Assembly: GCA_950097015.1 (NCBI GenBank)
Contig: CATNEN010000038.1
Coordinates: 35,281,954 to 35,345,953, forward strand
Direction: 5' to 3'
DNA: 64,000 nucleotides
DNA from: Macrostomum hystrix
Lineage: Eukaryota > Platyhelminthes > Macrostomidae
The position numbers were made by a program, and so were the translations under genes. Under the pieces are notes generated by a model. That model saw nothing but the letters and a program-made list of their open reading frames with translations. It was not told where the DNA came from and did not search any database. This document shows, one piece after another, positions 32,748 to 43,546 of the stretch. The number at the start of each line of letters is the position of its first letter. Within the stretch, counting starts at the first letter, position 1.

Positions 32748-32833
32748 GAAATATACATTCCGGTACCGCTAAGTTTTGTAAAGGCAAGGTAGATTTCGTC
32801 AACCTTTCTTCAAGCCTTACTGGAAGCTAAAAA

Positions 32834-35800
32834 ATGTTGAAACCTCGTTCAATACTGTGGATCGGAATACTGTCTGCAAGTTAGTCAAGTCGTTATCATT
32901 ATTTTTTCCTTTTTCAATTTTGAAATTAAGCTTTCATAAATTAAGCTTGCTAGCACGAAATTCAACATTTTAGTTTGCATCGCTGGAACCAACGCCATCA
33001 AGTGCTATTCCTGCCAACATTGCCTAAGAGAAGACATTGACCGTAGAACCAACACAATGGAAGGACTTTACTGTGTTGTGAGTCTTGTATCACGAACCTA
33101 AAAACATGTGCTGCAGTGGACAAAAGCGCAATCTCAGTCCAGTAGCTTTGCAGCCCTGAAGAATCTCAGTCCATAGCTTTGCAGTCCTGAAGAATCTCAT
33201 TCCGGTAGCTTTACAGCCCTGAAGAATCTCAGTCCATAGCTTTGCAGTCCTAAAGAATCTCAGTCCAGTAGCTTTGCAGTCCTTAATCATCTTATTCCAG
33301 TAGCTTTGCAGTCGTGACAACAACAACAAAATACGCTAGCCCCAAATTTCAGGGAGGCAGCGTCAGATGGTGCGCCGCAGAGCCAGCGCGCGAACATGGT
33401 CCGCGCCGGTGGCAGTGTCGGGCGCCCCGGCGTCGCTCAGCAGGCAGTCGACGTAGCGGCGGGTCCGAGCCTGGCCGCGCCTGAACGGGCCCTGCAGGGT
33501 GAGCAGCAGGACGTCCTGGGCGGGCTGGCGGCAGTAGCTCTCGGCCCGAATAACGTGGCCCGCTAGTCGAAGTCGCCGCTGGTGCAGGATGGTGGACGGG
33601 CGTTGCAGATCGGCTCTCTCGTACAGAGACTTAGTCCCGACGCTCTCGTCAGCTTGAAAGGCCGCACGGAGCAGCCCCGAGTGCGCCGAGTCCAACTGCC
33701 GCTCCAGCGTAGCCGTCAGCGTCCACGACTCGGCGTTGTACAGCAGGACGGTCTCGACCACCGCCTGCCACAGCCGAGCCCTCTGGCGGTCAGGCTGCGC
33801 TGTGGACTGGAGGACGGCCCGGATCGAACGTTAGGCCGCCCATGCGAGTCCTCTGCGCCGCCGGATGTCGTCTTCCACGTTGGGCACCAGACCGCCGACG
33901 TAAGTGAACCGCTGGCAGCGTGCGAGCGAGATAATCTGCCTGTCTGCGCCGCGGCACGTCATGTCCTCTGGGATGTCAGCCGGCACGGTCAGCACCTCGG
34001 TCTTAAGCGTGTTGATCACTAGGCTGACGCTTGATGCCTCCTCAGCCAACCTGTCAATATGGCGCTGGGCACCTTCGACAGTTGAGGACAGGAGGGCGAG
34101 GTCGTCAGCTTCAGCTTGAGGCGCTTCTCATCGTGGCGGCGACCCATGCGTCTGCGGAGCAGGAAGCCGTCTTCAGCCGAGGGGAGCGCAGTCCGAAGCA
34201 CCCAGTACAGGAGAAGCACGAAGAGGAACGGCGCCAGCGTGTCGCCCCGCAGCACTCCTGACGAGGTGGCAAACAGGTCGGACAGGCCGTCCGCCGTAAC
34301 ACAGCAGCACGCGTGTCGCGATACAGCGACATGATAGCGGCGACTAGCTGCTCCGGGACCCGGTAGGCACGAAGGACGAGTGGGAGCGCGGCCCTCGACA
34401 CTGAGTAAAACGCCTTGCGGAAGTCGACAAACACTATGATCTGCGTTGACTGGCGCATGCGCGCCTCCTCGATGACACGGCGGAGTGCGAGGATCTAGGT
34501 CACTGTACCGCGCCGCGACCGGAACCCGTTCTGCATCGACTGCAGGCGATCGAGAAGCAGTCGGTTGAAAAGCTTCGTGGTGCAGGACATAAGCGAGATC
34601 CCTCGGTGATCTTCTTTCCGCGTTGTCCCGGCCTTATTCGGGATCGGCACGATGTGTGCTACGGTCCACTCGGTGGGCGCAGGGGCGCCGACGAGCACGC
34701 GGTTCATGGCGCCTGTGACTTGGGAAGCCACACAGCGGAGCCGCAGCGCCTCGACCGGAACCTCGTCGGGGCCGAGCGCCTTGCCGCCAGATGTTCTCCG
34801 AGCGAACCGCACAACATCCTCCACGGTGACTGGGCTGGTGCGAAAATCCTCCTCAGCTGGCAGGGCCGTGTCCGTCGGCAGTGCAAAACTGGGTGGCAGC
34901 GGGGGCGAGGGTGCGTTTTCAATGCCGGCGAAGAAGTCGCGCAATTCATTCCTGCGCTCCTCCGGAGTGTCGCCGGTCAGATTTAGCGCCACACGCCTCT
35001 TGCGCCCCGTCAGGGTCCGAACGGTCGTCCACACTGCGCAGCTCCTCACGTCGGGGCCAGCTGCTGCGATTGACTGGATGGCGTCGTCGACTGCGGCCTG
35101 CTGCCGCGTGTCCAAAAGACGCGCGAGCGCCTCCTCGGCGTCACCAGTGGGCCGTCGGGAACTTCGGAGTCGCTCGATCTTCAGCCGCGCCTGCCTGATC
35201 GTTGGATCGCTCTGCCAGACTGGCTGCGTTCGCTCCGCCGGTCGCATCAGCGGGACCGTCTTCTCAGCTGCAGTTCTCACGGCAGTGCTGATGTCGGCAT
35301 ACTCCGCCTCGCGCTGGTTTCCAAGCGCGCCAGCGAAGGCGCCCGCGAATTGGTACTTTACGCGGGGGTCCCACAAGGCACGATAGTAGCGCCGTGGCCG
35401 CTGCTTCGGAGGTCGGTAGAGCGGGTCGTTGAGCCGCAGGTCGCAGAGCAAGTCGGTGGTCAGAACGGAGAGCCAGCGGAGCCATGGTGTCGCAGTTGAT
35501 GACGCGGTGGTGCTCGCGAGCGCGAACCAGCACATGATCGAGTTGCGCCAGCCGCCTCGTGGCATTCCGCCCACGCGCGTTCCGTCGTCTCCTCTTGCAG
35601 CCCGCGAAGGTGACCAGGCGGGCCGAAGGCTTGCGGAAACGGGAATTGACATCAGGTCCAGCCTTTCTAGCAGGTTCTCCAGCGCATCCGTGTTGGCTTT
35701 CTCGCGTCCCGTGACGAAAGGCGATCGCTCGAACCTACGTGGTAGGTCCGTACGGCGCGTTTAGGTCTCGGAGCGCCGCAAGCTGTCTTCCAGCTGTCCG

Positions 35801-37646
35801 GCCAGAAACTCGAAAAAGGCGAGAGCTTCGTCCGGGTGGGCAGCCGTAGGGGCGAACGCGCAGAAAAGCCGGATGCAGCGAGCGCGCAGGCGCAGGTCAA
35901 CCCACAGCAGACGCGGGGAGAGTGGGGCGCAGTGCACGCTCTGCCGAAGACGCGGTCCGATCAGCACGCCGACGCCGCCACGCCCGCGGCCGTCTACCGA
36001 CGTGTACAAGAGGCTCCATCCGGCTCCAAGGTCCTCGTTTTGAAGGCCTGGCTCAGCCACGATAGAGACCTCCTGCAGCATTATGAGGTCCAGCTGTAGG
36101 TCGTGGGCCAGCTGGACGAGCAGAATGCGACGCCAGGGGGGCCTTCAGGGTCCGGCAGTTCAGCGTGCCGAGCCTCAGGCGACCACCTGGTACGGCTAGG
36201 GCCAGATGACGTTGGGACTCATGGGCCACGGCGCCACCCTGCGGATCCGATTCAGAAGCGGCAGAGACCCGGGACGACTGGCGTCTTGAAGCACCGCGAA
36301 GTCGCCCACGCCGGTTGCGCTGCGCTATTCCTCTGCTCGTCCCTGATGTGCCGATCTTGGCTGCCGCAGCCGAGGCGCGGCCGTCCGAGCCAACCGAGGT
36401 CATCTGCAGCCTGATGGGCTGACCACGATGCCAGGAGGTGTCGACACTTTTTGCACAGATGTGCAAATATAATGGCTCTGCAAATATAATAGCTCTGCAA
36501 ATATAATGGCTCCAATTATGGCTCCAATGGACGTCTTCCTGAAAAATCTCAATCCAGTAGCTTTGCAGTCCTGAAGAATCTCATTCCAGTAGCATTGCAG
36601 TCCTTAATCATCTTATTCCAGTAGCTTTGCAGTCCTGAAGAATCTCAGTGCCGTAGCTTTGAAGTCCTGAAGAATCTCAGTCCAGTAGATCCGCAGTCCT
36701 GAAGAATCTCAGTCCAGTAGCTTTGCAGTCCTGAAGAATCTCAGTCCAGTAGCTTTGCACTCCTGAAGAATCTCAGTCCAGTAAGTTTGCAGTCCTGAAG
36801 AATCTCAGTCCAGTAGCTTTGCAGTCCCGAAGAATCTCAGTGCCGTAGCTTTGCAGCCCTGAAGAATCTCAGTCCAGTAGATCCGCAGTCCTGAAGAATC
36901 TCAGTCCAGTAGCTTTGCAGTCCTGAAGAATCTCAGTCCAGTAGATCCGCAGTCCTGAAGAATCTCAGTCCAGTAGCTTTGCAGTCCTGAAGAATCTCAT
37001 TCCAGTAGCTTTGCAGTCCTGAAGAATCTCAGTCCAGTAGCTTTGCAGTCCTGAAGAATCTCAGTCCAGTAAGTTTGCAGTCCTGAAGAATCTCAGTCCA
37101 GTAGCTTTGCAGTCCCGAAGAATCTCAGTTAAGTAGCTTTGCAGTCCTGAAGAATCTCATTCCAGTAGCTTTGCAGTCCCGAAGAATCTCAGTTAAGTAG
37201 CTTTGCAGTCCTGTCATAAGGATTCAAAAAAATACAAAAATTTATTTTGCTCGTGGTTAAAATGTCAAACTAAACTTTCCATTATCTGGGGCTGAGGGAG
37301 AGATTTGTTCGCACGTTTGCCTCCCACACCAAGATCCCTGTGCTGGAATCTTTGGGAGGCCATGCACATAGACTTGAGTCTGCCACCAAATGAATATGAT
37401 TTCTAATCCTTTAATCATCACGATGTAACCTCTGAATAGAATCAACTTTTCAACAAACAGAAAGCGATTTTTAGAGAACGCGTCAGTCGAACCGCTGCTC
37501 ACGTTTGCAAGAAGGAAAAGAATTATTACTGCTGCCAAACTGACCTGTGCAACACCGGCCATCAAGTGTCTGGTGCTCTGTTCCTTCTGATAGCTTCGGT
37601 TGTCCTGAACATCCTGCAGCAGTTTGTCAGCAGCTGGAGCCTTTAA
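32834..37646 (+). CDS. Ly6/uPAR-type GPI-anchored protein C, three exons
   Basis: Exons are 32834-32879, 32974-33077 and 37461-37646, with the same splice words as B (GCAA|GTTAGT, ACATTTTAG, GTT|GTGAGT, AACAAACAG), giving 111 residues. The signal peptide is MLKPRSILWIGILSA plus ICIAGTNA. The ectodomain has IKCYSCQHC, a two-codon-longer loop (LREDIDRRTNTMEG), LYCV, then AAHVCKKEKNYYCCQTDLCN and the tail GALFLLIASVVLNIL. The Cys framework is intact and no stop or frameshift is present. Intron 2 (33078-37460) holds the 32-bp minisatellite split by a 3.2-kb LINE in antisense. The 5' flank is split by a Crypton-type element 11 bases before the conserved proximal segment. The coding part is intact, but expression may be altered. 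Confidence 0.87.
33127..33313 (+). repeat. 32-bp minisatellite, intron 2 of gene C, left part
   Basis: Six units starting 50 bases after the exon 2 donor. Cut off at GCAGTC by the LINE; the array resumes at 36538 with CCTGAA. Confidence 0.95.
33363..34458 (-). pseudogene. LINE RT palm and C-terminal part
   Basis: Broken frames with IIVFVDFRKAFYSVSR (RT motif A, F.D...AF), the region of the catalytic DD loop (shifted), SLVINTLKTEVLTVPAD, FTYVGGLVPNVEDDIRRR and the C-terminal LLYNAESWTLTATLERQLDS followed by RRLRLAGHVIRAE. This layout is common in invertebrate endonuclease-RT elements. Confidence 0.75.
34495..35652 (-). pseudogene. LINE endonuclease-RT linker and RT N-terminal part
   Basis: A 385-codon frame ending at an in-frame stop. 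RT motifs seen are GGKALGPDEVPVEALR, VAHIVPIPNKAGTTRKEDHR, GISLMSCTTKLFNRLLLDRL and NGFRSRRGT. The plus-strand ORF of 244 codons on the same stretch is its shadow. Confidence 0.8.
35761..36300 (-). pseudogene. LINE endonuclease fragment
   Basis: The frame with RLRLGTLNCRTLKAPL (endonuclease start) is followed after a shift by MLQEVSIVAEPG and GRGGVGVLIGPRLRQSV. Further down, in another frame (about 35495-35440), SDHRLAL carries the catalytic SDH motif. Confidence 0.75.
36538..37217 (+). repeat. 32-bp minisatellite, intron 2 of gene C, right part
   Basis: About 21 units, ending at CAGTCCTGTCATAAGG, the same array end as in A and B (CAGTCCTGTCA followed by an A-rich stretch). Units with GTAGATCCGCAG and GTTAAGTAGC recur in blocks. 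Confidence 0.95.
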
Positions 37647-38029
37647 TGCAATTTCCCATGGATGATTTTCTAGTTTCCGGGCTTCGATTTATTAAACAAT
37701 TTATCCGCGTGTTCTGTGCAGCCTAAAAATAATGACTAAAACACCACAGTGCTTATGGAGTATAATCGAGAATAAGATTAAACTGTTAAAGAATAAAATG
37801 TTTGTTTTTGTAAGTCTAGCAAATTTAATCCCATTTTTTCTCTACAGCCCCGCAATCGAATATTTTTTGTATGCAACTAATTTTTTCCATTGTGTAAGTG
37901 TACCGGCAAATACAATTGAAATGGACAAATTTCACGAGTAAAGGATTAAAGCGTTGCTAAAGTTAAATACTGCTCATAATTATTTTCCTGGCGAATCCGA
38001 TAACTACGCTCGTAGTAGCGAACGCTATG

Positions 38030-38140
38030 AAGCAGGTGAGTGGTGGTAGAGCGTTTAAAGTGTTTGCCTCTCGCACGAAGGTCCCTGAGCTCCAAGGCTA
38101 AATTATTTTTAGACGCAGCCGCAGACAAATAATCTGCGGC
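38030..38140 (+). repeat. SINE head 3' of gene C
   Basis: tRNA-like head GGTGGTAGAGCGTTTAAAG and TTTGCCTCTCGCACGAAGG; the body is deleted after TTTTTAGACGCAGCCGCAG. Positionally equivalent to the SINEs next to B and E. Confidence 0.7.
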
Positions 38141-38754
38141 TGTCTTTGTCGTATAAGACAAAGGGCTTGGGCCCACTAGAAAAAATCCTAGGGGGCCGCT
38201 AGAGGATTCTTAGGGGATTGGGGGAATACTAGGGGAAGTAGAAAACTGCAGAATATATATTGTTTAGTATTATAATACAATAAATCAATGCTCTATGTTT
38301 GTTAGATGCGTCTTTTATAGTTAAGTCTTTGTGGGTTATTTGTCGGCGTTCAAGGGGCTGTACCCTTAGGGGTCGCCCGCTAAATACACCACAGTCGTCC
38401 GCTAAACAAGGAAAAAACGTGAATTGCATTTTAACAATACATATATATAAAATATTGGTGGCTTAAATACTAACCTAAAAAAACAAATTATTTGACTTTT
38501 GCCTACTACTTTTTAAAATTCAAGTTACTTCTCATGATTTTTTGTTTTACTTACACTACTTTTCCAACTGAACCCTGCGATTTATCGAACGTTTCAAGGC
38601 ACCCGCACATGGCAACAGGTTATTATGTAGCCCAGAAGTAGATATTCATCAGATAAAATAGAAATATTATAGCTATTCTAGCTCTCAACCAATATTATTT
38701 GAATAACAGTTGGTCTGTTAAACAGGCTCTGTTCTCTTTATTGTCATTATCATT
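38141..38754. other. No gene seen
   Basis: A GC-rich patch with repeated CTAGGGG words at 38190-38242; the rest is AT-rich. No supported exon. Confidence 0.4.
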
Positions 38755-38763
38755 CTAATATCA

Positions 38764-39176
38764 GGTACCTGGACACTTCGTCATCTTACAACTTCGTCAT
38801 CCAGATGACGATCTGTCCAATATCTCAGAGGGTGGATGACGAAGAGACTTAGACTTGTGGACACTTTGTCATCTATAAAACAAAAGTTTTCAAAGTTAGA
38901 ACAGAACCACCCCTCCCCACCTCCTCACATAGTGTTGGCACCTTTCTTTCAACTCTTATAATGAAATCAGTTTTGACACCTCTTTTTGGCCTTTTAAGAC
39001 GTGAAGTGTGTGACTCTGCCCCACCACCACCCTACCCTCACTTTATTGATGACGAGCTTAATTGCTTATTTGTTATTAGTAGATGACGAACTGACCAAAC
39101 TTTAAAGCATGCCAATTGGCTGGATGACGAATTTGTAAGATGACGAAGTTGTAAGATGACGAAGTGTCTAGGATCC
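38764..39176. mobile_element. MITE with terminal inverted repeats and 9-bp target duplication
   Basis: The ends GGTACCTGGACACTTCGTCA and (reverse complement of the right end) GGATCCTAGACACTTCGTCA match except for three bases. The inverted similarity extends about 40 bp (CTTACAACTTCGTCATCC). The 9-bp sequence CTAATATCA flanks both sides (38755-38763 and 39177-39185). Further GATGACGA words occur inside. No transposase is encoded. A 9-bp duplication points to a Mutator- or Merlin-type transposase in trans. Confidence 0.88.
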
Positions 39177-39185
39177 CTAATATCA

Positions 39186-40237
39186 TGGCCTATGGGCCTT
39201 ATAATTTTTGCTATACCTAAGGCTAAGCCTAGGGCCTACTTATACAAAATGGTTACGCTTTGCTAGGCCTACTACTAGCCTACTGCATCAAGTAGCTGAA
39301 CTTATTGTTATTTAAATTATAACTTACTGAGCAGCTGAGCCTCAGAGCCTGGTTAGGTAGGCCTAGCCTAGCCTAATAAAAATAGACTAGCTAGATTGTT
39401 TGTTTGAAAAGTTTGCTAGTTAAGCTATCTATCTATGCCCTCAGTTGATATTTTGAAGCAACCAGTTTCATTGGCTATCATTCTTGATTTATTTTTCTAG
39501 GCTTTGAAGGTCAATCTGTGTGCTATTTTGTGCTATATGTGCATTGTCTGTGTCGTATATAATACTGTTTCTCAGTGTTTCTATGTGTTGCTTCTTAGAA
39601 AGGAGCCATGCCATGGTATACCCCTTGCTTTTGCACTGCATGTGCCAAGAACCATAGTATATGCCATGGTTTTGTATCACATGCACCAGGAACATTGTTA
39701 TATACAATGATTGTGCAAAGAATGTACCAGGGATCCTTCATGTGAAATGGAATTTTCTATCCTATTGCCATTGGCCTTCCTGACTATAGTCTATGCTAAA
39801 TTAGGCATACTTTTAAGAATACGCATTACATTACATGTAAACTATTTTGTACTACAAATTTAGACTTAAGTTTGCATGTTAAGCTACAAATCAAAGTAAA
39901 GGTAAATCTGAAAAGAATGATTTGTATTTGGCAAAGTCACTAAGTGCAAAATTCTTCAAAGGCAAGAGAGGCCTAAATTTGAAAAGTTTGAAAATTTGAA
40001 ATTTGAAAAAATGATCAAAATTTTAGCTATCCCTAGCTTCAAAATAGATTTTGTCAATAATCTATTGACAATAATCTAGCTATCCCTAGCTTCAAAATAG
40101 ATTTTGTCAATAAATGTTGTCATATTAAAATGAGCTTGTAGTTTTGCTTAAAATATATAAGCTCCCAAATTAGTATTATTCAAGATCCCAAATGATTAAG
40201 TTCAAACTATATTTTTTAGAAATTAAATGAATCTTAT
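39186..40237. other. No gene seen; short direct duplication
   Basis: Contains a direct duplication of about 37 bp (TAGCTATCCCTAGCTTCAAA...) at about 40024 and 40077. The ORFs at 39489-39710 are low-complexity. Confidence 0.5.
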
Positions 40238-40381
40238 TTGTATATCTTTAGATTTCAAGTAAATATTACAGAGACTTCAGAGATTATAATATACAAAATT
40301 CATGCATACCTTATATATTGTAACAATCTTAACAAAATTATGCAAAACATGATAGTCTTCATTCTGTCAAACTGGCTTCAG

Positions 40382-40597
40382 TGCGATTTTAATCAAACTG
40401 ATACTGAGATCAAAAATATGTTTGCTGGGCCCTTGGAAGAATTAGTTCGAGATGCAACCCACAAGGTCCATCCTAACGCAGATGACAAAGCAGTGAGGAA
40501 GGCTGTTGCTGCAGCTTTGAAAAATTCTCGCTACAGACTTGGTGGGCACAACAAGAGACAAGTTCGCTCTTTGTCATACGGCGAATCTAATGGTTGA
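40382..40597 (+). CDS. Probable terminal exon of an unidentified gene
   Basis: After an acceptor (ACTGGCTTCAG) the phase-0 frame reads TDTEIKNMFAGPLEELVRDA, then HKVHPNADDKAVRKAVAAAL, then RYRLGGHNKRQ, to a TGA. It is amphipathic, basic at the end and compositionally unlike the AT-rich flank, so probably a real C-terminal exon or a transposon-derived exon. The first 48 residues of the longer open frame upstream are AT-driven and probably intron. I do not recognise the domain; no earlier exon was found. Confidence 0.4.
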   Translation, partial: CDFNQTDTEIKNMFAGPLEELVRDATHKVHPNADDKAVRKAVAAALKNSRYRLGGHNKRQVRSLSYGESNG

Positions 40598-42330
40598 GAA
40601 TGAGGGAGAACATTCTCGCAGGACTCAGCAACGCTGCTCTTGAAAATTACTTCATCCAAGGATTGAAAGTGATTCTGATTGACCTGAGGACTTTATTTTT
40701 CATCATTTTTCTATAGCGTTGTATCACCCTGTTCCATTTTTGCAATTATTTTTTGTGGTTTTGTTGTGCACCGTTTTTTGAGTCTAGTTATTTATTAACA
40801 AATGAGACTTGAGTTTGACAGAAGACCTCTAGGACTAAAGCAAAGCGAGCAAAAGAAACAAGGCTCGAAATCTGAGTTAAAAACAAAAGTAGATTCTGTT
40901 CTATATGAGTATGATTTAAACAAACTGTCAGATCTGCTTGCAGTTATTGAATATTTCATGTTATAAGTGCGTAGAATTTTGTGTCTTGTGAACATGAAAT
41001 ATGTCAATTTTCAATCTATTTCTTATAATATTTTCATTTGTTACTTATGTTAAAGTGAATGCTAATTATATTAAATTAAGCTAGCATACATAGCATACAT
41101 TTTGTAAGAACAATTGGTAGCCATTTCAGCTTATTTCTTAAAGTGCATGGATGGATAAAATGTACATTAGGATAAAAAAAAGCTTGATACGTCTATTGTG
41201 TTTTTCCTGTTACTTTGGAAATATTACATGCAAGCATTTAAATATTCATTTTAAGCATACCAAATGTATTTTTCGATTTTGCTGCTGTAACATTTGACAA
41301 TTTTTTCTTGTATGCTCTGTTATTGTGTGCTAATTAGTTTGCACAAAATAATTCATGTGGGTAATTTTACTTCTCTGAAAATAAGTTTTAATCCCTAAAA
41401 GTTGCATTTCAAATGCTATATACTAAAACTGAACTCTTGTTTTCAAAATTGCACTTTTGAAAACATCTCCCTATTTATAATAACAATGGTTAAAGGCCAA
41501 GTTTAACCTTATCGATGCTATATGGTTCAACAAAGGTTTTTCATAACAAACTTAAATCTTAAATTCCTTTACTATACTGGACCAGTACTTAATAATTTAA
41601 ATATTAATTCGTTATTTTTATCCTGTTGTTGAAAATGTGAAAATTTAGTTTAATATATAGAACATGAGACAAGGTTACATTGGAATTGAAATCTGTACTA
41701 AATTGTTTTGCACGAGCAAAACTCTATCTACTTGTGATTTGTTTTCAAGTGGTTTGTTTATAATTTCTCATTTTGTGCACTGATGACATGCTGTGTGGCG
41801 TGGTTTATAAAAATATTCTGTCAGTGAAAGTATTGCTGTTGTGTGCATTAGGTACATGTATTCAATCAATTTTATATCCAGACACGACAAAAGGGGTGAA
41901 ACTGAAACTCATGCTAACATTACTCGGCGCCAATACAGTGAAAATCTATAGTGGTTCGCGAACGAGGGCCCCTGGGGGGGCCATCTAGGGGCTGCACCGC
42001 CGGCATGCTAGGGGCCCCATGGGGACTGTGAGGGGCAACCTTGGGTGGCACCGGGGTGGGATCTAGAAACGGCGCGAATCAAACTTGAACATTTCAGTTT
42101 TAGTATAGCGCAGCAGATTTATGTGGTAGCTAGTCGAAAGGGCTCCTTCTAAATTCATTATTTCTGTATGCGAAATCTTATCTCTAGAGTGCAGAATTTT
42201 AATTCAGTTGACTGTCATTCAAATTTTCGAAATCGTGGCATTTTAATTTTCAATTTAATACAGGCTTATTGTTTGAGTTTCAAAATTCTGATTTGTGACT
42301 TACTACTATGAGTAGGCTGTGTGAGTGGAT
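40598..42330. other. No gene seen
   Basis: Mostly AT-rich. A GC-rich patch at 41955-42060 (CTAGGGGCCCCATGGGG and similar) resembles in style the patch at 38190. Short ORFs here have no recognisable product. Confidence 0.4.
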
Positions 42331-43546
42331 TTCATGTTAGTGTCTTCGGGTTATGCGGTTACCGTAGGATGCCACGGGCTGTCTGATGGGTCTCTAGTAT
42401 GAACGCTGGCTATTGGTGTCGCGGGAGGCCTGCGTACCTGGGTCCGAAAGTGCCGCATAACTTTGACCAAGTCTGACTTAGGTGAGGACCTGTTAGGAAG
42501 CTGGGATCCGGAACCCAACCGCAACCCAGTTAGGCAGCCGCGAGTCTAACGACACGCGAATACAGCTGCGCCCCGAAGCTGTGCTTAGGCTTTTTTGGAC
42601 CCTAAGGACAGGCTAGAATCTAGTCGGCACGACTCTCTTAGTGTAAAGGGAGTCTTGGAGAGGCTAAACAGAGGACCGGGCATTGTCCCTACGGCCTCCT
42701 AACCGAGCGAGTTCCCAGGCTTATGGATCCTGGATTCCACGGTCTCGTAAATCGCGAGGGGAGCCCCTGGCAATGCAGCCGGGAAACGATGACTCCGCCG
42801 AGCGAGTCGGGGATTATCCCTTCCTTGTGTGCTCTATTGAGTCGTGTGCTTTCTGAGGTGGGGTGGGTAGGCCAAGGCCTAGGACAGAGCACTCCATAGT
42901 CTACAGAAGCAGGTGGCATGAGAGTGATGTGGTAAATCTGCCCTACGCAGTAAATCCGGCTAGTCCTAGATCCGCCGTTCACTCTGGGCAGGCTGTACCT
43001 ATAGTGTAACAGGTCGCTATAGGGTTGCAGAACGAGTGCTAAGTTAAAACCTAGACTTCTATGTCCCAAGCTTGAGTGCGCGCGAGCAGTTGTTGATGGC
43101 CAAGACTGGAAGCAAAGCTAGCCAGGTCCCCGGGCCCTATTTCTTTTCTTATTTATTTATTCTTTGTTACCCTTATCGACCACTGCATCGCAGTGTTGTT
43201 TATTGGGGCCTAGGAATTCTCCTTATCGTTCATTAACGTAGAGGTGACGCAAGGTCGTCAGGCTCTTTCCCTTTTCACGACCCCAAGTCGTGCTCTGAGC
43301 AGTGCTCAACCCCGCCTCCTTCTTTTCCCCATTGTCGCTGTTTAGCGTCACCCCCCTCTCTGACAAGCAAAATCCTCGTCCCTCTTTTGGTCGAAATGTC
43401 CGACCAGGAAAATGAGGTCTTCGAGACAATCGGCGCCCCGCGTCTAATTGGAGGTAGGGCTGTCTCCGCGGAGAGGAAGTCTTGCGTAAGATTTTTGATA
43501 AATGCAGCACTAGGGCTTGCACCTTCCTTGTGTAGAGGATGTGTAG
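42331..43546 (+). other. GC-rich non-coding block, possible LINE 5' region
   Basis: A sharp rise in G+C without long open frames, then a C/T-rich stretch and a short frame from ATG 43396 (MSDQENEVFETIGAPRLIGG ...) that ends where the gene D flank begins. The layout, a structured GC-rich leader followed by a truncated ORF, suggests the 5' end of a non-LTR retrotransposon whose remainder was lost. No protein motif confirms this. It is not ribosomal RNA as far as I can recognise. Confidence 0.3.

Larger units (their letters stand above)
30824..32755 (-). mobile_element. Crypton-type tyrosine-recombinase transposon in C's 5' flank
   Basis: Genes B and D give the empty site: they read TTCATCAGTCATTC, while here TTCATCAG is followed by 1,932 extra bases and then CATTCCGG. 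The insert carries a degenerate DUF3504/Crypton-like tyrosine recombinase on the minus strand and a 93-codon ORF on the plus strand. It has no long terminal inverted repeats, but each end forms a hairpin and shares TCTATGGCCAAA (30885-30896 and 32693-32704). A direct repeat (TTATTTTTAACCCCCTCTCT) lies at 30984 and 32582. A single T is the most that could have been duplicated or lost at the target. Confidence 0.75.
33314..36537 (-). mobile_element. Non-LTR retrotransposon inserted in the minisatellite
   Basis: 3,224-bp GC-rich element on the minus strand. Endonuclease, reverse transcriptase and a C-terminal RRLRLAGHVIR segment occur in order from 36300 to 33363. Its 3' end has a (GTT)n-like tail (the plus strand reads GTGACAACAACAACAAAA at 33314). 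Flanks join exactly into a normal 32-bp unit (GCAGTC + CCTGAA), so any target duplication is at most a couple of bases. Three or more frameshifts make it inactive. The clade is uncertain: RTE- or ingi-related types share this endonuclease-RT-tail layout. Confidence 0.85.

Noticed and set aside
34652-35386. 244-codon plus-strand ORF
   Set aside because: It is the GC-rich antisense shadow of the LINE RT frame, which has recognisable motifs on the minus strand.
42331-43200. Ribosomal RNA fragment, because of GC content and structure
   Set aside because: No stretch that I recognise from conserved 18S, 28S or 5S cores.
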